From the NCBI GenBank assembly GCA_001600695.1, contig BCKQ01000001.1, forward strand, positions 2,322,722 to 2,386,721: a DNA stretch of 64,000 bases, in the 5' to 3' direction. This DNA comes from Ascoidea asiatica (taxonomy: Eukaryota > Ascomycota > Saccharomycetes > Ascoideales > Ascoideaceae). The translations under genes and the position numbers were made by a program. Each line of letters opens with the position of its first letter. Within the stretch, counting starts at the first letter, position 1. Positions 54,347-64,000 of this stretch are shown piece after piece. The notes under the pieces are model-generated. The model searched no databases, was not told the DNA's origin, and was given only the letters and a program-made list of their open reading frames with translations.

Positions 54347-55853
54347 TACCTACAAAAATTCAATTAAAGGTATACTATTAGATAATGGTAATTTAATTAA
54401 TACAAATAATATAATTATAACAACTGGAACTTTTTTATCTTCTGAATTACATATAGGTTTAAAAATTATACCAAAATTCGGTAGAATTGATGATAAATCT
54501 TCTTCTGGAATCTCATTAACTTTAAAAGATATTGGTTTTAAATTAGGTAGATTAAAAACTGGTACTCCTCCAAGATTATTAAAAGATTCAATCAATTTTA
54601 AAAATTTAAAAATTCAATATGGTGATGATCCTGCAATTCCAATGTCCTTTATGAATGATTCTATACCAATTGGTGAAAAAAATCAATTAAATTGTTTTGA
54701 AACTTATACAAATATTAATGTTCATAATTATATTAAAAAAAATTTTCATAATTCAATTCATATTAGAGAATCTATTAAAGGTCCAAGATATTGTCCATCT
54801 TTAGAATCAAAAATCAAAAAATTTGAAAATGTTAATTCTCATAAAATTTGGCTTGAACCTGAAGGTTTAAATAATAATATTATTTATCCAAATGGTATTT
54901 CAAATACAATGCCTGAAGATATTCAATTAAATTTTTTAAAAATGATTAATGGTCTTGAAAATGTTAAAATGATTCAACCTGCATATGGTGTTGAATATGA
55001 TTATATTAATCCAAAAGAATTATTTTCAACTCTTGAAACTAAATTAGTTAAAGGTTTATATCTTGCTGGTCAAATTAATGGTACTACTGGTTATGAAGAA
55101 GCTGCTGCTCAAGGTTGTATTGCTGGTATTAATGCTGGTTTATCTTTTCAAAATAAAACTCCTTTAAAAATTTTAAGATCTCAAGCTTATATTGGTGTTT
55201 TAATAGATGATTTAATAACAAAAGGTGTAACTGAACCATATAGAATGTTTACTGCAAGATCTGAATTTAGAATTTCAATACGTTCTGACAATGCTGATAA
55301 AAGATTAACTGAATTAGGTTATAAAAATGGTATAATTTCAAATGAAAGATGGTTAAGATATTCAAATGATAAAATTATTATTGATTATTTAACAAATATT
55401 TTAAAAAATTGTTATTTAAATCCAAATTTATGGTCAAAAAATCTTGGAATAATTGTTTCAAATGATGGTAAAAAAAGATCTGCTTATGATATGCTTTCTT
55501 TTAAAAATGTTTCAATTAATGACTTAATTTCAATTGCTTTTAAAGAAATTAAAAAAAATTATATTTTACCTCCAAAAAGAATTTTAGATAAAATTGAAAT
55601 TGAAGGAAAATATTTACCTTATCTTATTAAAGAAAAACAATACATTCATGCTTTTGAAAAAGATGAAAATTTAATTTTACCAATAAATTTTGATTATAAA
55701 AAATTAAGTACATGTTTAAGTAATGAAGTTATAAGTTTACTTAATGATGTTCAACCACAAACTTTAGGTCAAGCAAGAAGAATTCAAGGTATAACACCTG
55801 TTGCTTGTTTCGAATTATATAGATTGATTAAAATCAATAACACTCAATTGTAA
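53784..55853 (+). CDS. MTO1: Mitochondrial tRNA modification enzyme Mto1 (GidA/MnmG)
   Basis: A 689-residue MnmG/GidA-family FAD enzyme; with Mss1 it installs the carboxymethylaminomethyl group on wobble uridine of mitochondrial tRNAs. FAD-binding [20 protein letters not shown] is at about 43-62. [20 protein letters not shown] and [20 protein letters not shown] are near-invariant. Both GidA signatures are present: [15 protein letters not shown] and [17 protein letters not shown]. The C-terminal segment ([20 protein letters not shown]) also fits. A poly-Asn insert (about residues 175-190) is encoded by (AAT)n. The upstream extension uses TTG; the first ATG is at 53784, and residues 1-40 are basic and hydroxylated, fitting a mitochondrial presequence. 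Confidence 0.94.
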
Positions 55854-56188
55854 ATAATGTTTTTCTTTTAAATTTGTAATATATATTATAAAACGCTCGA
55901 TTACAAATATTCAATTAATAAATATTCCTTTCCTAATGATTTTTTCTATTCTTTTTTAATTTTTTTTTTTATTATTTTACTCTTCTACTTACAATTCTTT
56001 TCAAAAAAATTGAATAAAAAAAAAAGTATCTATTAAATTCTAGATTGAAATAGTTTAGAATTCTAAAATTAAAGATATATAACTGACTATAGGAATTCAC
56101 AAAAAAAGTATATCATCTAAATGCTATCATTCTGAATTTGATTAATATTTTGACCAACATTAATTGTTTTATAGATATTTAAATTAAT
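55854..56188. other. Convergent spacer, MTO1 / 94-aa spliced gene
   Basis: 335 bp of AT-rich DNA with A/T homopolymer runs. I see nothing further. Confidence 0.6.
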
Positions 56189-56573
56189 TTATCTTTTTAT
56201 AGGTACACCATTAATTTTAGTTTCTGGAGAAGATTCAGGATCAGTTTCAACTTCACTTTCTTCATTGATATGTCTATCTCTCATGAACATCAAAAGTGGA
56301 ACAGCATTTGAGGCAAATATTTTTGGTACTGGAAATGAAGCTATTAAACCTGTAAGAGCTCCAAGAGCTGGTAAAGTTGCTAAATGAGCAACATAAGCAG
56401 AATTTCCTGGTATTTCTTTAATTTTATTAGAAATTTCTGGAGTAGAAGATTGAGGTAAACTAAAAAAAAATTAAAGAAAGATATTTGTTAGTTATAAGAT
56501 TATTTGCTTAAATTGAATAAAAAATAGAGTCAAGCGCCAATATAATATAAAACACATACGTAGCTGAAGACAT
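56189..56573 (-). CDS. Unrecognised 94-aa protein from a two-exon gene
   Basis: Exon 1 is 14 nt (56573-56560, ATGTCTTCAGCTAC) and exon 2 is 56459-56189. The 100-nt intron has a GTATGT donor, a TAACTAAC branch sequence and a TTTTTTTTTAG acceptor, all good yeast signals, and splicing keeps an open frame to TAA. The protein starts MSSATLPQSSTPEISNKIKE. A hydrophobic region follows, LATLPALGALTGLIASFPVP with KIFASNAVPLLMFM, then a charged Glu/Ser/Pro-rich tail ending INGVPIKR. One or two short membrane passes are likely; a mitochondrial or ER small membrane protein is a guess. I do not recognise a homologue. Each exon alone is too short to be found by a simple open-frame search. Confidence 0.72.
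56460..56559 (-). other. Intron in the 94-aa gene
   Basis: 100 nt, donor GTATGT (56559-56554), branch TAACTAAC about 25 nt before the acceptor, pyrimidine tract and TAG acceptor ending at 56460. It splits the codon for Thr5 (AC|T). Confidence 0.8.
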
Positions 56574-56976
56574 TTTTAAAAAATATAAAATATAGAATTA
56601 AGTATCTAAATTAAGTTAAAGATTATTTTATTTTAAATTATTTTATATTATTAACTTGTTTTTTTATATAAATATAGACAAAATTATAATTAAGTATAAA
56701 TATATTACTCAAAAGATGAAATTTTTAAAATATAAAATGAATTTATAAAAGAAAGAGAAAACGAAAAGAAAACTTATAAAACATGTATTAAATCAGTTTT
56801 GGAGAAGGATACTCAAATTGAAATTCCTTTCCCAGTTTGTGTTACTTGAAGAAAGAGTTCTTGCTGGCTGCGGGTGAGCACAGAAACATAAAAGCTCCAA
56901 GGCGAGAGAGGCAATGATCATGAACAAAAAGATAATCAGAAAGACGACAGAGACGACAGAAACGATCTTCTTGTGT

Positions 56977-58069
56977 TTATTTCACGGCTTTGGGTTCAGT
57001 GACAGCAGGTTTTGCCCATCCGAAAAAAAGCTGACCCACAGGGAGTCTGAGAGCAGCAGGAACCTCGTCCAATTGAAGATTTCCAAGATCTATCTCAGAA
57101 GTTTTATCTGTTTTTGTTTCTTTGTTGAAACTGTTTTTCTTCTCTCTTGAAGGTCTTGCTCGTTTGTTTGTTAACTTTTGGCCTTTTCCAGAAAATGCAT
57201 CTTGTTTACTACCAGTTCCAGGTTTTAATAATTCTGCATATTTTATTTGTTTTGACATGATATTTCTATTACCAGAATTTATAGCTCTTCCTGAACTTGA
57301 ACTTTTATTTTGACTATAATCAGGTTCAACATAACCAACTGGAGCATCAAAATCAGTTTGTAAATCAGTTTCCACGACACAAATACTATTATAACTTGAT
57401 TTAGGTTTAACTTCAAGAACTTTGACTCTAAAAACTGTATCATTATAATTAAATTCAAAAATATCATTAACAGATAATGTTGAAAAATTTCTTAAAGCAG
57501 TTTCTAAAACTGCTTTTGGATTTGAAATATCTAAAAAATCAACAGATTGTGGTTGAAATTTAACAAAATTTCCAAGAGGTAAATCACTACAACTTGAAAT
57601 TTTAATTAAAGATCCAGGTTCAATCTTTAATGTTACAATCATCCATTGTGGTATATAAGCTCTACCTTCTTCAGCGGTAAATTCTAAAACACCACTATGA
57701 GTTTTAATTTCTTCATTTGTTTCAATATCAATAAAATTTTCATTAACTAGCTCAAAAAGCATTGGATATCGAATTTGTAATCTTGTTAATTTGTTAAGTG
57801 CACTTGGTGGTAAAAATATTTTACCTCCATAATTTGCAAAATCTTTTCTTGAAGAATCTTGCATCATTGCAATGGGATAACATCTAAAAAAGTCTTCAAA
57901 CTGATCATTTTGATTTGGCATTGAAAATCCTCCAAAATCTCCAAATGATGGAAATGGGAACTAATATAAATCCATTAAAAAATAAATAATATATCATTTT
58001 GTTAGTTTTATCCAGTTAGTCAGTCAGAAGTTCAAAGAATATTTGAAAAGAGAATAGCAAACATACCAT
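56977..58069 (-). CDS. UFD1: Ubiquitin-binding Cdc48 cofactor Ufd1, two exons
   Basis: Exon 1 is only the ATG (58069-58067); exon 2 is 57960-56977; 328 residues in all (361 in S. cerevisiae). With Npl4 it directs Cdc48/p97 to ubiquitylated substrates in ERAD and other pathways. Splicing yields MFPFPSFGDFGGFSMPNQND, which fits the MFxxFxSFGG start of Ufd1; an unspliced start at 57921 would drop this. The core has EDFFRCYPIAMMQDSSRKDF, GKIFLPPSALNKL, GVLEFTAEEGRAYIPQWM and VKFQPQSVDFLDISNPKAVL, then PVGYVEPDYSQ. The C-terminal RLPVGQLFFGW matches the LPEGQLFFGF motif thought to contact Cdc48/Npl4. The last 120 coding bases are GC-richer than the rest. Confidence 0.95.
57961..58066 (-). other. 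Intron in UFD1, directly after the ATG
   Basis: 106 nt. Donor GTATGT (58066-58061), branch AAAACTAAC in the middle of the intron (complement of GTTAGTTTT near 58001), acceptor TTAG ending at 57961. It leaves a first coding exon of three bases. Confidence 0.88.
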
Positions 58070-58818
58070 GATTGAAAATAGAATATAAAAAACTATCAAA
58101 TGATTTAATATCCCTAGCTTTTAGGAAATAGTTAGATATTGAGTAATTAGTTAAAATATTGGTTCTTGGTAAAAAGTTTATAAAGAATTTCTTGTACTTC
58201 TTGCATTTCTTGTATTCTTTATCTTCTTCTTATTCTTGTCTTTTGATTTAAAACTAACTTTCTGGTAAAGGCTAACGACTATCGGTGATAACCAACCTAA
58301 GTCCCGCGACTACACTCTAACACGAGCTTTAGTATTAACACTACCATTATTAACGTTGCTCCTGCCGTTTGCCGCCCAGAAGTCCAAAGTCTCTACAAAT
58401 AAGTAATGTAACTATTGAAAACAATGCTGTTTTATTCAAGAAAGATTATAAAAGTAGATTTACAGAAATAAAGGAATAGAATAAATATGATATGATAAAA
58501 AAAAAAGGTCGTTCCCTTATGAATAGTTTGAATAATAAAAATGGTTTTCCTCAAAAGTATTTCAAATTTGAATATCATGTCTTTTTTTACATTTTAGAGA
58601 CTCTTTTAATATTCTAATATTTATTTTCTAAATTTTTTTTTTTTTTTTTTTTCAATTTCTGACATCTCTAAATTAGAATTTTTTAATTGGAATAATTTTA
58701 TTGTCTTATTTTATGGAATAACAATGAATATTAGTAATAGAGATTAATATCAATAAAAAATATTGGTTAAATAATTAAATGATTCAATGATTTAATATTT
58801 TATTTCAGCGCTTTTTTA
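58070..58818. promoter_or_regulatory. UFD1 promoter and ILV2 3' flank
   Basis: 749 bp. A small GC-richer patch at about 58260-58385 lies 190-315 bp upstream of the UFD1 ATG and is probably promoter. A T19-like run near 58629-58650 belongs to the ILV2 3' side. No gene is seen. Confidence 0.5.
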
Positions 58819-60918
58819 TTAATGTTTTCCATGAGTACGTTTATGACGTAGGATCGCCTGGTTTTTTTCAACTTCAGCGTCAAATACAATAAATTCATCT
58901 AAACCTTTTCCAGCAGGAACCATTGGTAAAACAGGTACTTTTTTTTCAACTTCAACTTCTAATAAAATTGGTCCATCTCTGTAATCTAAAAATTCATTTA
59001 ATTTATCAGTCATTTCTTCTTGTTTTATTAATCTTATACCTTTAACACCCATTGCATCAGCTAATTTCATAAAATCTGGATTTGATTGATGAGTATGAGA
59101 ATAACGATGTTCATAGAATAATGATTGCCACTGAGTAACCATACCTTGCTCTTCATTATTTAAAATAATAATTTTAACAGGTGCATTAGCTTGAACAGCA
59201 GATGATAATTCTGTTAAAGTCATATTGAATGATGCATCACCATCAATATCTATAACATTTGCATTTGGTTTCGCAATTTGTGCACCAATTGCAGCAGGTA
59301 AACCAAAACCCATAGTACCTAAACCACCGGAAGTTATCATTGTTCTTGGTTTTGTCCATTGAAAATGTTGTGCAGTCCACATTTGATGTTGTCCAACACC
59401 TGTTGTTATAATAGTTTCAATATTTTTTCTTTCATTACATAATTTTGATAATTCAGATATTAAAGTTTGTGGTTTTATTTTTCCACCAGGAATTTCTTTT
59501 TGATAAGAATATGGATATTTTTTTTTCCAATTATTAATTTGATTAAACCATTCTTTTCTTTCTTTGACTGGATTTATTAAAGGAATAAAAGTTGAAAGAT
59601 TATCAGTTACGTCACCTTCTATAGCTTCAGTTGCATCAACAACTTTATTTATATTTTTTGGAGAAATTTCAAAATGTATAATACCACCTCTATTTTGAGA
59701 TTCAGCTAATTTTGCTTGAGGAGCAAATTTTGAAAGACTACCAGTAACTCTATCATCAAATCTTGCACCTAAAGCAATAATTAAATCAGAATTTTGAATT
59801 GCTAAATTTGCAAAAGCAGAACCATGCATGCCTAACATATCTAAAGATTTTGGATCATTTTGATCAAAAGAACCTAAAGCTTGTATGGTTGTTGTTACTG
59901 GAATTTGAGCTTTTTCAGATAATTCTTTTAATAATTTTGGACCATTTGGATTATTTAAAATTCCTGCACCAACATATAAAATTGGTTTTTTTGAAATATT
60001 TAATAAATTTGCAGCTCTTTTAATTGAATTTTTAACAAATTCAGTTGCAGTATGATTTGTAATTTTTGATAACATTTTTGAAGGTATAGTTGATTTTATT
60101 GGAATTGGATCTCTTAAAATTGCAGCAGTTACATCTTTTGGTAAATCAACTAAAACTGGACCAGGTCTACCAGTTGTTGCAATTTCAAAAGCTTCATTAA
60201 TTCTTCTTGGTAATTCAGAAACAGATTTTACCATAACATTCCATTTTGTACAAGATCTTGATATACCAATAACATCAGCTTCTTGAAAAGCATCAGTACC
60301 AATTGCAGAAGTTGGAACTTGACCACTAAAAACAACTAAAGGTACACCATCAGCTAAAGCATCAGCCATTGGAGTTATAACATTGGTTGCACCAGGACCA
60401 CTTGTAACTAATACAACCCCAGGTTTTGAAGAAGCTCTTGCATAACCTTCAGCCATATGACCAGCACCTTGTTCATGTTTTGGTAAAACAAAATTAAAAT
60501 GTGGAGATTGATAAATTGCATCATAAACAGGTAAAATTGCACCACCTGGATAACCAAAAACAGTATCAACATTATGACGTAACATCATTTGATGAAATAT
60601 TTGACCACCAGTTAAACCAATTAAAGAATAATCCATTTCTGGATTATTACCTTGAATTGATTTAGATGAATTTTTAGAATTTAAAGGTTGAATATCATTT
60701 TTATTGTTATTAATATTATTATTAGTAGATTGATTAAAAGCAGGAGCAGGATTTGGACGAGTGGCAGTTGCAGAAGAATTATAACGTATTGAAAAATTTA
60801 AAGATATATTTATATTTGAATTTGAATAAATTTTTGAATTATTTATAGAACTATTTATTAAATTTTTTGAAAATTTTGTAAAAGGCTTATTTCTACAATA
60901 TGTAAAAGATTTAAGCAT
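58819..60918 (-). CDS. ILV2: Acetolactate synthase, catalytic subunit
   Basis: A 699-residue acetohydroxyacid synthase (687 in S. cerevisiae), the mitochondrial ThDP enzyme that starts valine, leucine and isoleucine synthesis. Residues 1 to about 90 are basic, Asn/Ser-rich and form a presequence plus linker. Landmarks in order: GGQIFHQMMLRHNVDTVFGY, YPGGAILPVYDAIY, the catalytic-Glu region VLPKHEQGAGHMAEGYARAS, VVFSGQVPTSAIGTDAFQEA, and ALGARFDDRVTGSLSKFAP. The C-terminal ThDP/Mg motif is GDASFNMTLTELSSAVQANA with LNNEEQGMVTQWQ. It ends AILRHKRTHGKH. Start: ATG at 60918, the only one giving a presequence. The upstream region carries a Gcn4-type site and two Leu3-like elements, matching the known control of this pathway. 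Confidence 0.96.
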   Translation of the reverse strand: MLKSFTYCRNKPFTKFSKNLINSSINNSKIYSNSNINISLNFSIRYNSSATATRPNPAPAFNQSTNNNINNNKNDIQPLNSKNSSKSIQGNNPEMDYSLIGLTGGQIFHQMMLRHNVDTVFGYPGGAILPVYDAIYQSPHFNFVLPKHEQGAGHMAEGYARASSKPGVVLVTSGPGATNVITPMADALADGVPLVVFSGQVPTSAIGTDAFQEADVIGISRSCTKWNVMVKSVSELPRRINEAFEIATTGRPGPVLVDLPKDVTAAILRDPIPIKSTIPSKMLSKITNHTATEFVKNSIKRAANLLNISKKPILYVGAGILNNPNGPKLLKELSEKAQIPVTTTIQALGSFDQNDPKSLDMLGMHGSAFANLAIQNSDLIIALGARFDDRVTGSLSKFAPQAKLAESQNRGGIIHFEISPKNINKVVDATEAIEGDVTDNLSTFIPLINPVKERKEWFNQINNWKKKYPYSYQKEIPGGKIKPQTLISELSKLCNERKNIETIITTGVGQHQMWTAQHFQWTKPRTMITSGGLGTMGFGLPAAIGAQIAKPNANVIDIDGDASFNMTLTELSSAVQANAPVKIIILNNEEQGMVTQWQSLFYEHRYSHTHQSNPDFMKLADAMGVKGIRLIKQEEMTDKLNEFLDYRDGPILLEVEVEKKVPVLPMVPAGKGLDEFIVFDAEVEKNQAILRHKRTHGKH

Positions 60919-61583
60919 TTTTATTGAAATTATTTGTTAATATGATTTTAAATTAATATCTTTTCTTTCGAATGGTATATTTTTATAAATTGAATAATTA
61001 TGGAAGTATGAAAGTATGAGATTACTAGATTATTAAATTATAAGAATAATAATAATTTTCAGGAAAATAAATTTTAAGTTTATTTTGAAATTTTTTTGTT
61101 TTTTTTTTTTCTTTGAAAAAATTGATCCAAGTATTTTAGATTGAAAATATAATAAAAGGATATAAAAAAAATATTTATAATTGATTTAATTTAGAACTGA
61201 AATTATAATTATAAAAGATAATAAATTATTTATATGTAATCAAATGAATATGTGAATGGAGAAAAAAATGAAATTAAATACCAAAATTGTGATTTTAAAA
61301 AAAAAAAAAATTAAATAATGAGATTCATTAAATAGTTTAATACGATCAGTAGTAATTGATTAATAGTGTTTATTACTCTTAATATTAATATTTGATGTTA
61401 GTATTATTACTCATCCCATAAGAAAAGTAAGGATACAAATTTTTAAGTACTAATAATTACTTTTCAAAGCAGGCTTGGAGACTCGAAAGAGAGGGAAGTG
61501 GTACTTGGATTGTGTACCGCACTGAGTAATAGTGCCTTTGCACTGACTGAACAGGACCTATTTCGAACAGACGGAAATTATTC

Positions 61584-61592
61584 ATGAGTCAT
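61584..61592. promoter_or_regulatory. Gcn4-type site ATGAGTCAT upstream of ILV2
   Basis: ATGAGTCAT is the perfect palindromic-core binding site of the bZIP activator Gcn4, which induces ILV genes during amino-acid starvation. It lies 666 bp upstream of the ILV2 ATG, within the GC-richer stretch. Confidence 0.65.
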
Positions 61593-61828
61593 TATCTCCC
61601 ATTTATAGCAAGGCAAAATAGGTGGACTTCAAAGTAATAAAAAAGGAATAAACAGAAATAATCACCCACTGCAGCAGGGATCATCTCATCTCAAAAGCAT
61701 AATTAATTTCAAAAAGTGGACCGGTGCGTTCTCCAGCTCAGATTTGCACCAGTGAAATTTTTCAGTGCTCGCAGCCCCAGTGAAAAATGAAAAAAAGTCA
61801 AGAAAGTCGAGCGGTTGGAAAGTGACAG

Positions 61829-61862
61829 GCCGGAACAGGCACACGGCACCGCCGGCACAGGC
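61829..61862 (+). promoter_or_regulatory. Two Leu3-like elements GCCGGnACAGGC
   Basis: GCCGGAACAGGC (61829-61840) and GCCGGCACAGGC (61851-61862) are 11/12 identical and start 22 bp apart, two helical turns. Each differs by one base from CCGGNNCCGG, the site of the Leu3 regulator of branched-chain amino-acid genes. Function is inferred from the position upstream of ILV2. Confidence 0.45.
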
Positions 61863-62112
61863 CCAGCGCACCAGCGGAAGCCACAGACCCCCAAAAATAT
61901 ATCACCCAGACCTCTGTTTCCAGACTCAAATACATCATGTGACTTTTAAACTTAGAATTCCCCGACTTCATCCGTCGATGCAGGAGTGGAGACCCTGTAA
62001 TTGATGATTTCAGTTCATAGATCATGTGTTTGATTTACCGATAAAAAATAAAAATAAAAAAAAAAGATCTATGAAACAGGCGATGGTTATTAGCCCTTGA
62101 ATAGAGATCCAC

Positions 62113-62124
62113 AAAACCGGTTTT
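62113..62124. repeat. 12-bp perfect palindrome AAAACCGGTTTT
   Basis: A perfect palindrome, possibly a dimeric regulator site or chance. It lies about 250 bp beyond the Leu3-like pair. Confidence 0.5.
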
Positions 62125-63612
62125 AGTTTGTTTTTGTGCTCGTTCCAGAAGGCGGAGAAATGCCTTGAAGTTGCCTGAGCTTCAACATGGCACACATATC
62201 CCTCTGGAAACAGAGCTGTCTTTGTTTATTTGGGTTCTTCTTCAGTATTTAGTCACTGTTTACTTACTATTTTGTGGTATTATTTCACTTTACTTTCACA
62301 CTTTGAGTGAGAAATTTATCTCTAAACAATAGAAAATATTCTTTTAACTGTTTATTTCCAAATTCAAATTGATTAAATTAAGGAAAAACAAAAACAAAAA
62401 CAAAAAGAAGGTATATTCACTTTTACTTTTAATTTTTATTCCACTAACATTAAGTAAATCGGTTGAATCAATTTAATTCTGTTTAAAGTAACTGAAAGGA
62501 AATCAAAAATGAATTCGAAAATGAAATCGAAAATGAAATCAAAAGAAATCATCAAAAAAACACTTTCTAAATGATTTATCCATCAACTACTTTTAAAATT
62601 TAAAAAGGGGTAATAAAAGAGATATTTTTTTACTTTTATTATTCCTTTTTGACTCTCGTTTCAATTTGATTTTCTTAAATTCATCATTAAGGAGAAAAGT
62701 TTCATGATTTATATTTAATAATATTATTTTAATTGGTTTAATCAACTTCGTCTTTTGACTCAGTATTGTTATATTTAACCTCCAAAATGTTTAATGTTTA
62801 CTTTAATTTCTTAAAAATGTATTGAAATTTTGAAATATTGAAATAATAAAATATTAAAAATATACGGATAAAAATTAAGCGGTATGTTGTCTGAAAAATC
62901 ATAAGATAGATACAACTAGATACAACTACAGTAACCATTATCAATAATCATTTCAATAATTTTAAAAACATTAATTACTTTATGCATTTCAATTCTTACA
63001 TACCATTCATTTATTTCAACTCGGTTCGTTATGAGATTGACGTTTACTAAATAATTTAACTTCTTTTTTTAGATACTGATCATTATCATCATCATCATCA
63101 TTTATTTACTTTTTTACTCTGTAATCGCAATACAATATCTACAATATCTACAAAAATAATAATGATAATATCTTAATTCTTAACCATCCCTTCATTTTAT
63201 ATTCTAAATTATCTTCTTTTATCTATGGTTATCAATTACTGATTAATTCAATTAATTCACACAAAATCACACAAAATTTCACAACATTAATAATATCATC
63301 AAGATAAATAATATTGATTTGATATATAAATGAATATATCTCCTATTTATTTTCAATTACTTATTTCTTTTTAAAAAGAAATATTCTTTAACCTGGAAAA
63401 TATACTATATTTAACCATTATTTTTTTAATAATTCAATAACATTTCAATTAAATTTATTAGAATTTTTATTCTTATTTATTATTAATTTATAAATTTAAA
63501 CCAAATCTAAATCGATTAACTTTTCAATAAAAGAGAAATTAAGAAATTAAACTACTACGTCAAAAATTTCTTATCTCCAATTATATAAATTTTTCTATAC
63601 ATAACTCTAAAA

Positions 63613-63655
63613 TCAAATCAAATCAAATCAAATCAAAACAAAACAAAACAAAAAA
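63613..63655 (+). repeat. AAATC / AAAAC pentamer array
   Basis: Several AAATC units change into AAAAC units near the right end of the window. It is a simple repeat in probable leader or promoter DNA. Confidence 0.85.
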
Positions 63656-64000
63656 GAAACGTCAAATTTTAGAAAAAAAAAATTTATTACTTAAGCTATT
63701 TATTTTTCATTGTTTACAATTTTGTTTATATTTTTCACTGATTTTTCATATCTAACGACTACAAATAATTTGTACAGTGGTAAACATTCAGTCTAAAATA
63801 TTATTTACTATTGTATTACACTACTGTACATCTCTATTCAATAATTACTCCCTTAAACTTTATATACCTTTTATTTTTGTTTTTTAATTAATTAAATTTC
63901 AAATTTATAACCTCAATTGCTTTGCTTTTTTTTTTATTATCGCTTTTAATTATATTTAACTCTTTGCATCTCCAACAAAATTTAAATCTAATTTTTTTCA

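Larger units (their letters stand above)
60919..64000. promoter_or_regulatory. ILV2 upstream region; about 3 kb with no visible gene
   Basis: 3.08 kb to the right edge. AT-rich near ILV2; GC-richer from about 61460 to 62240; then AT-rich again. I checked for coding frames, splice-joined short exons and tRNA B-boxes and found none. The open frames at 61686-62025 are GC-rich and unlike any protein I know. The final kilobase is C/T/A-rich and looks like the leader of a gene beyond the window. Confidence 0.55.

Noticed and set aside
61686-62025. Several overlapping GC-rich frames upstream of ILV2
   Set aside because: All mutually overlapping, Ala/Pro/Arg-rich, with no conserved motif; the same DNA holds the regulatory elements.

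Overview
This window is a gene-dense piece of nuclear DNA from a budding yeast (Saccharomycotina). Every recognisable protein has a clear relative in Saccharomyces cerevisiae or filamentous fungi. The sequence is strongly AT-rich. Many proteins carry Asn-rich, Gln-rich or acidic tracts encoded by AAT, CAA and GAT repeats. Introns are few, short (about 100 nt) and close to start codons, with GTATGT or GTAAGT donors and CTAAC or TACTAAT-like branch sites. CTG codons are rare; two of them fall where I remember Leu in S. cerevisiae relatives, which mildly favours the standard reading. I cannot name the species.

Left third (1-20525): the 3' end of a zinc-type dehydrogenase, OAC1 (mitochondrial oxaloacetate carrier), a possible decayed coding fragment, MRP17 (mitoribosomal bS6), APL2 (AP-1 beta), a GC-rich gene for a small CxxC membrane protein, FOL3 (dihydrofolate synthase), a spliced gene for a protein with two tandem Myb/SANT-like units, DHH1 (mRNA-decay helicase) and STE7 (MAPKK). 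A 2 kb divergent spacer follows, with an unusual GC-richer block at about 19236-19723.

Middle (20526-44919): NPR2 (SEACIT/TORC1 regulation), PEX13 (peroxisomal import), MEF1 (mitochondrial EF-G), TFC4 (TFIIIC), a single histone H4 gene without a neighbouring H3, REX1 (RNA exonuclease), EMC3 (ER insertase), BDP1 (TFIIIB, with a 13-nt first exon), DDC1 (9-1-1 clamp) and SEC66 (post-translational translocon).

Right (45603-64000): RPS20 with a likely 5'-UTR intron, RAX1 (bud-site selection), a dynactin p62 (DCTN4) homologue, MTO1 (mitochondrial tRNA modification), a two-exon gene for an unrecognised 94-aa protein, UFD1 (its first exon is only the ATG), ILV2 (acetolactate synthase), then about 3 kb without a visible gene that holds a Gcn4-type site and two Leu3-like elements.

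The genes are mostly housekeeping and act in separate pathways. I see no operon-like system, CRISPR array, phage or intact transposon, and no obvious new multi-gene system. The best leads are the gene models hidden by tiny first exons, the tandem Myb/SANT-like protein, the 94-aa spliced gene, the GC-rich block at 19.2-19.7 kb and several repeated promoter motifs.
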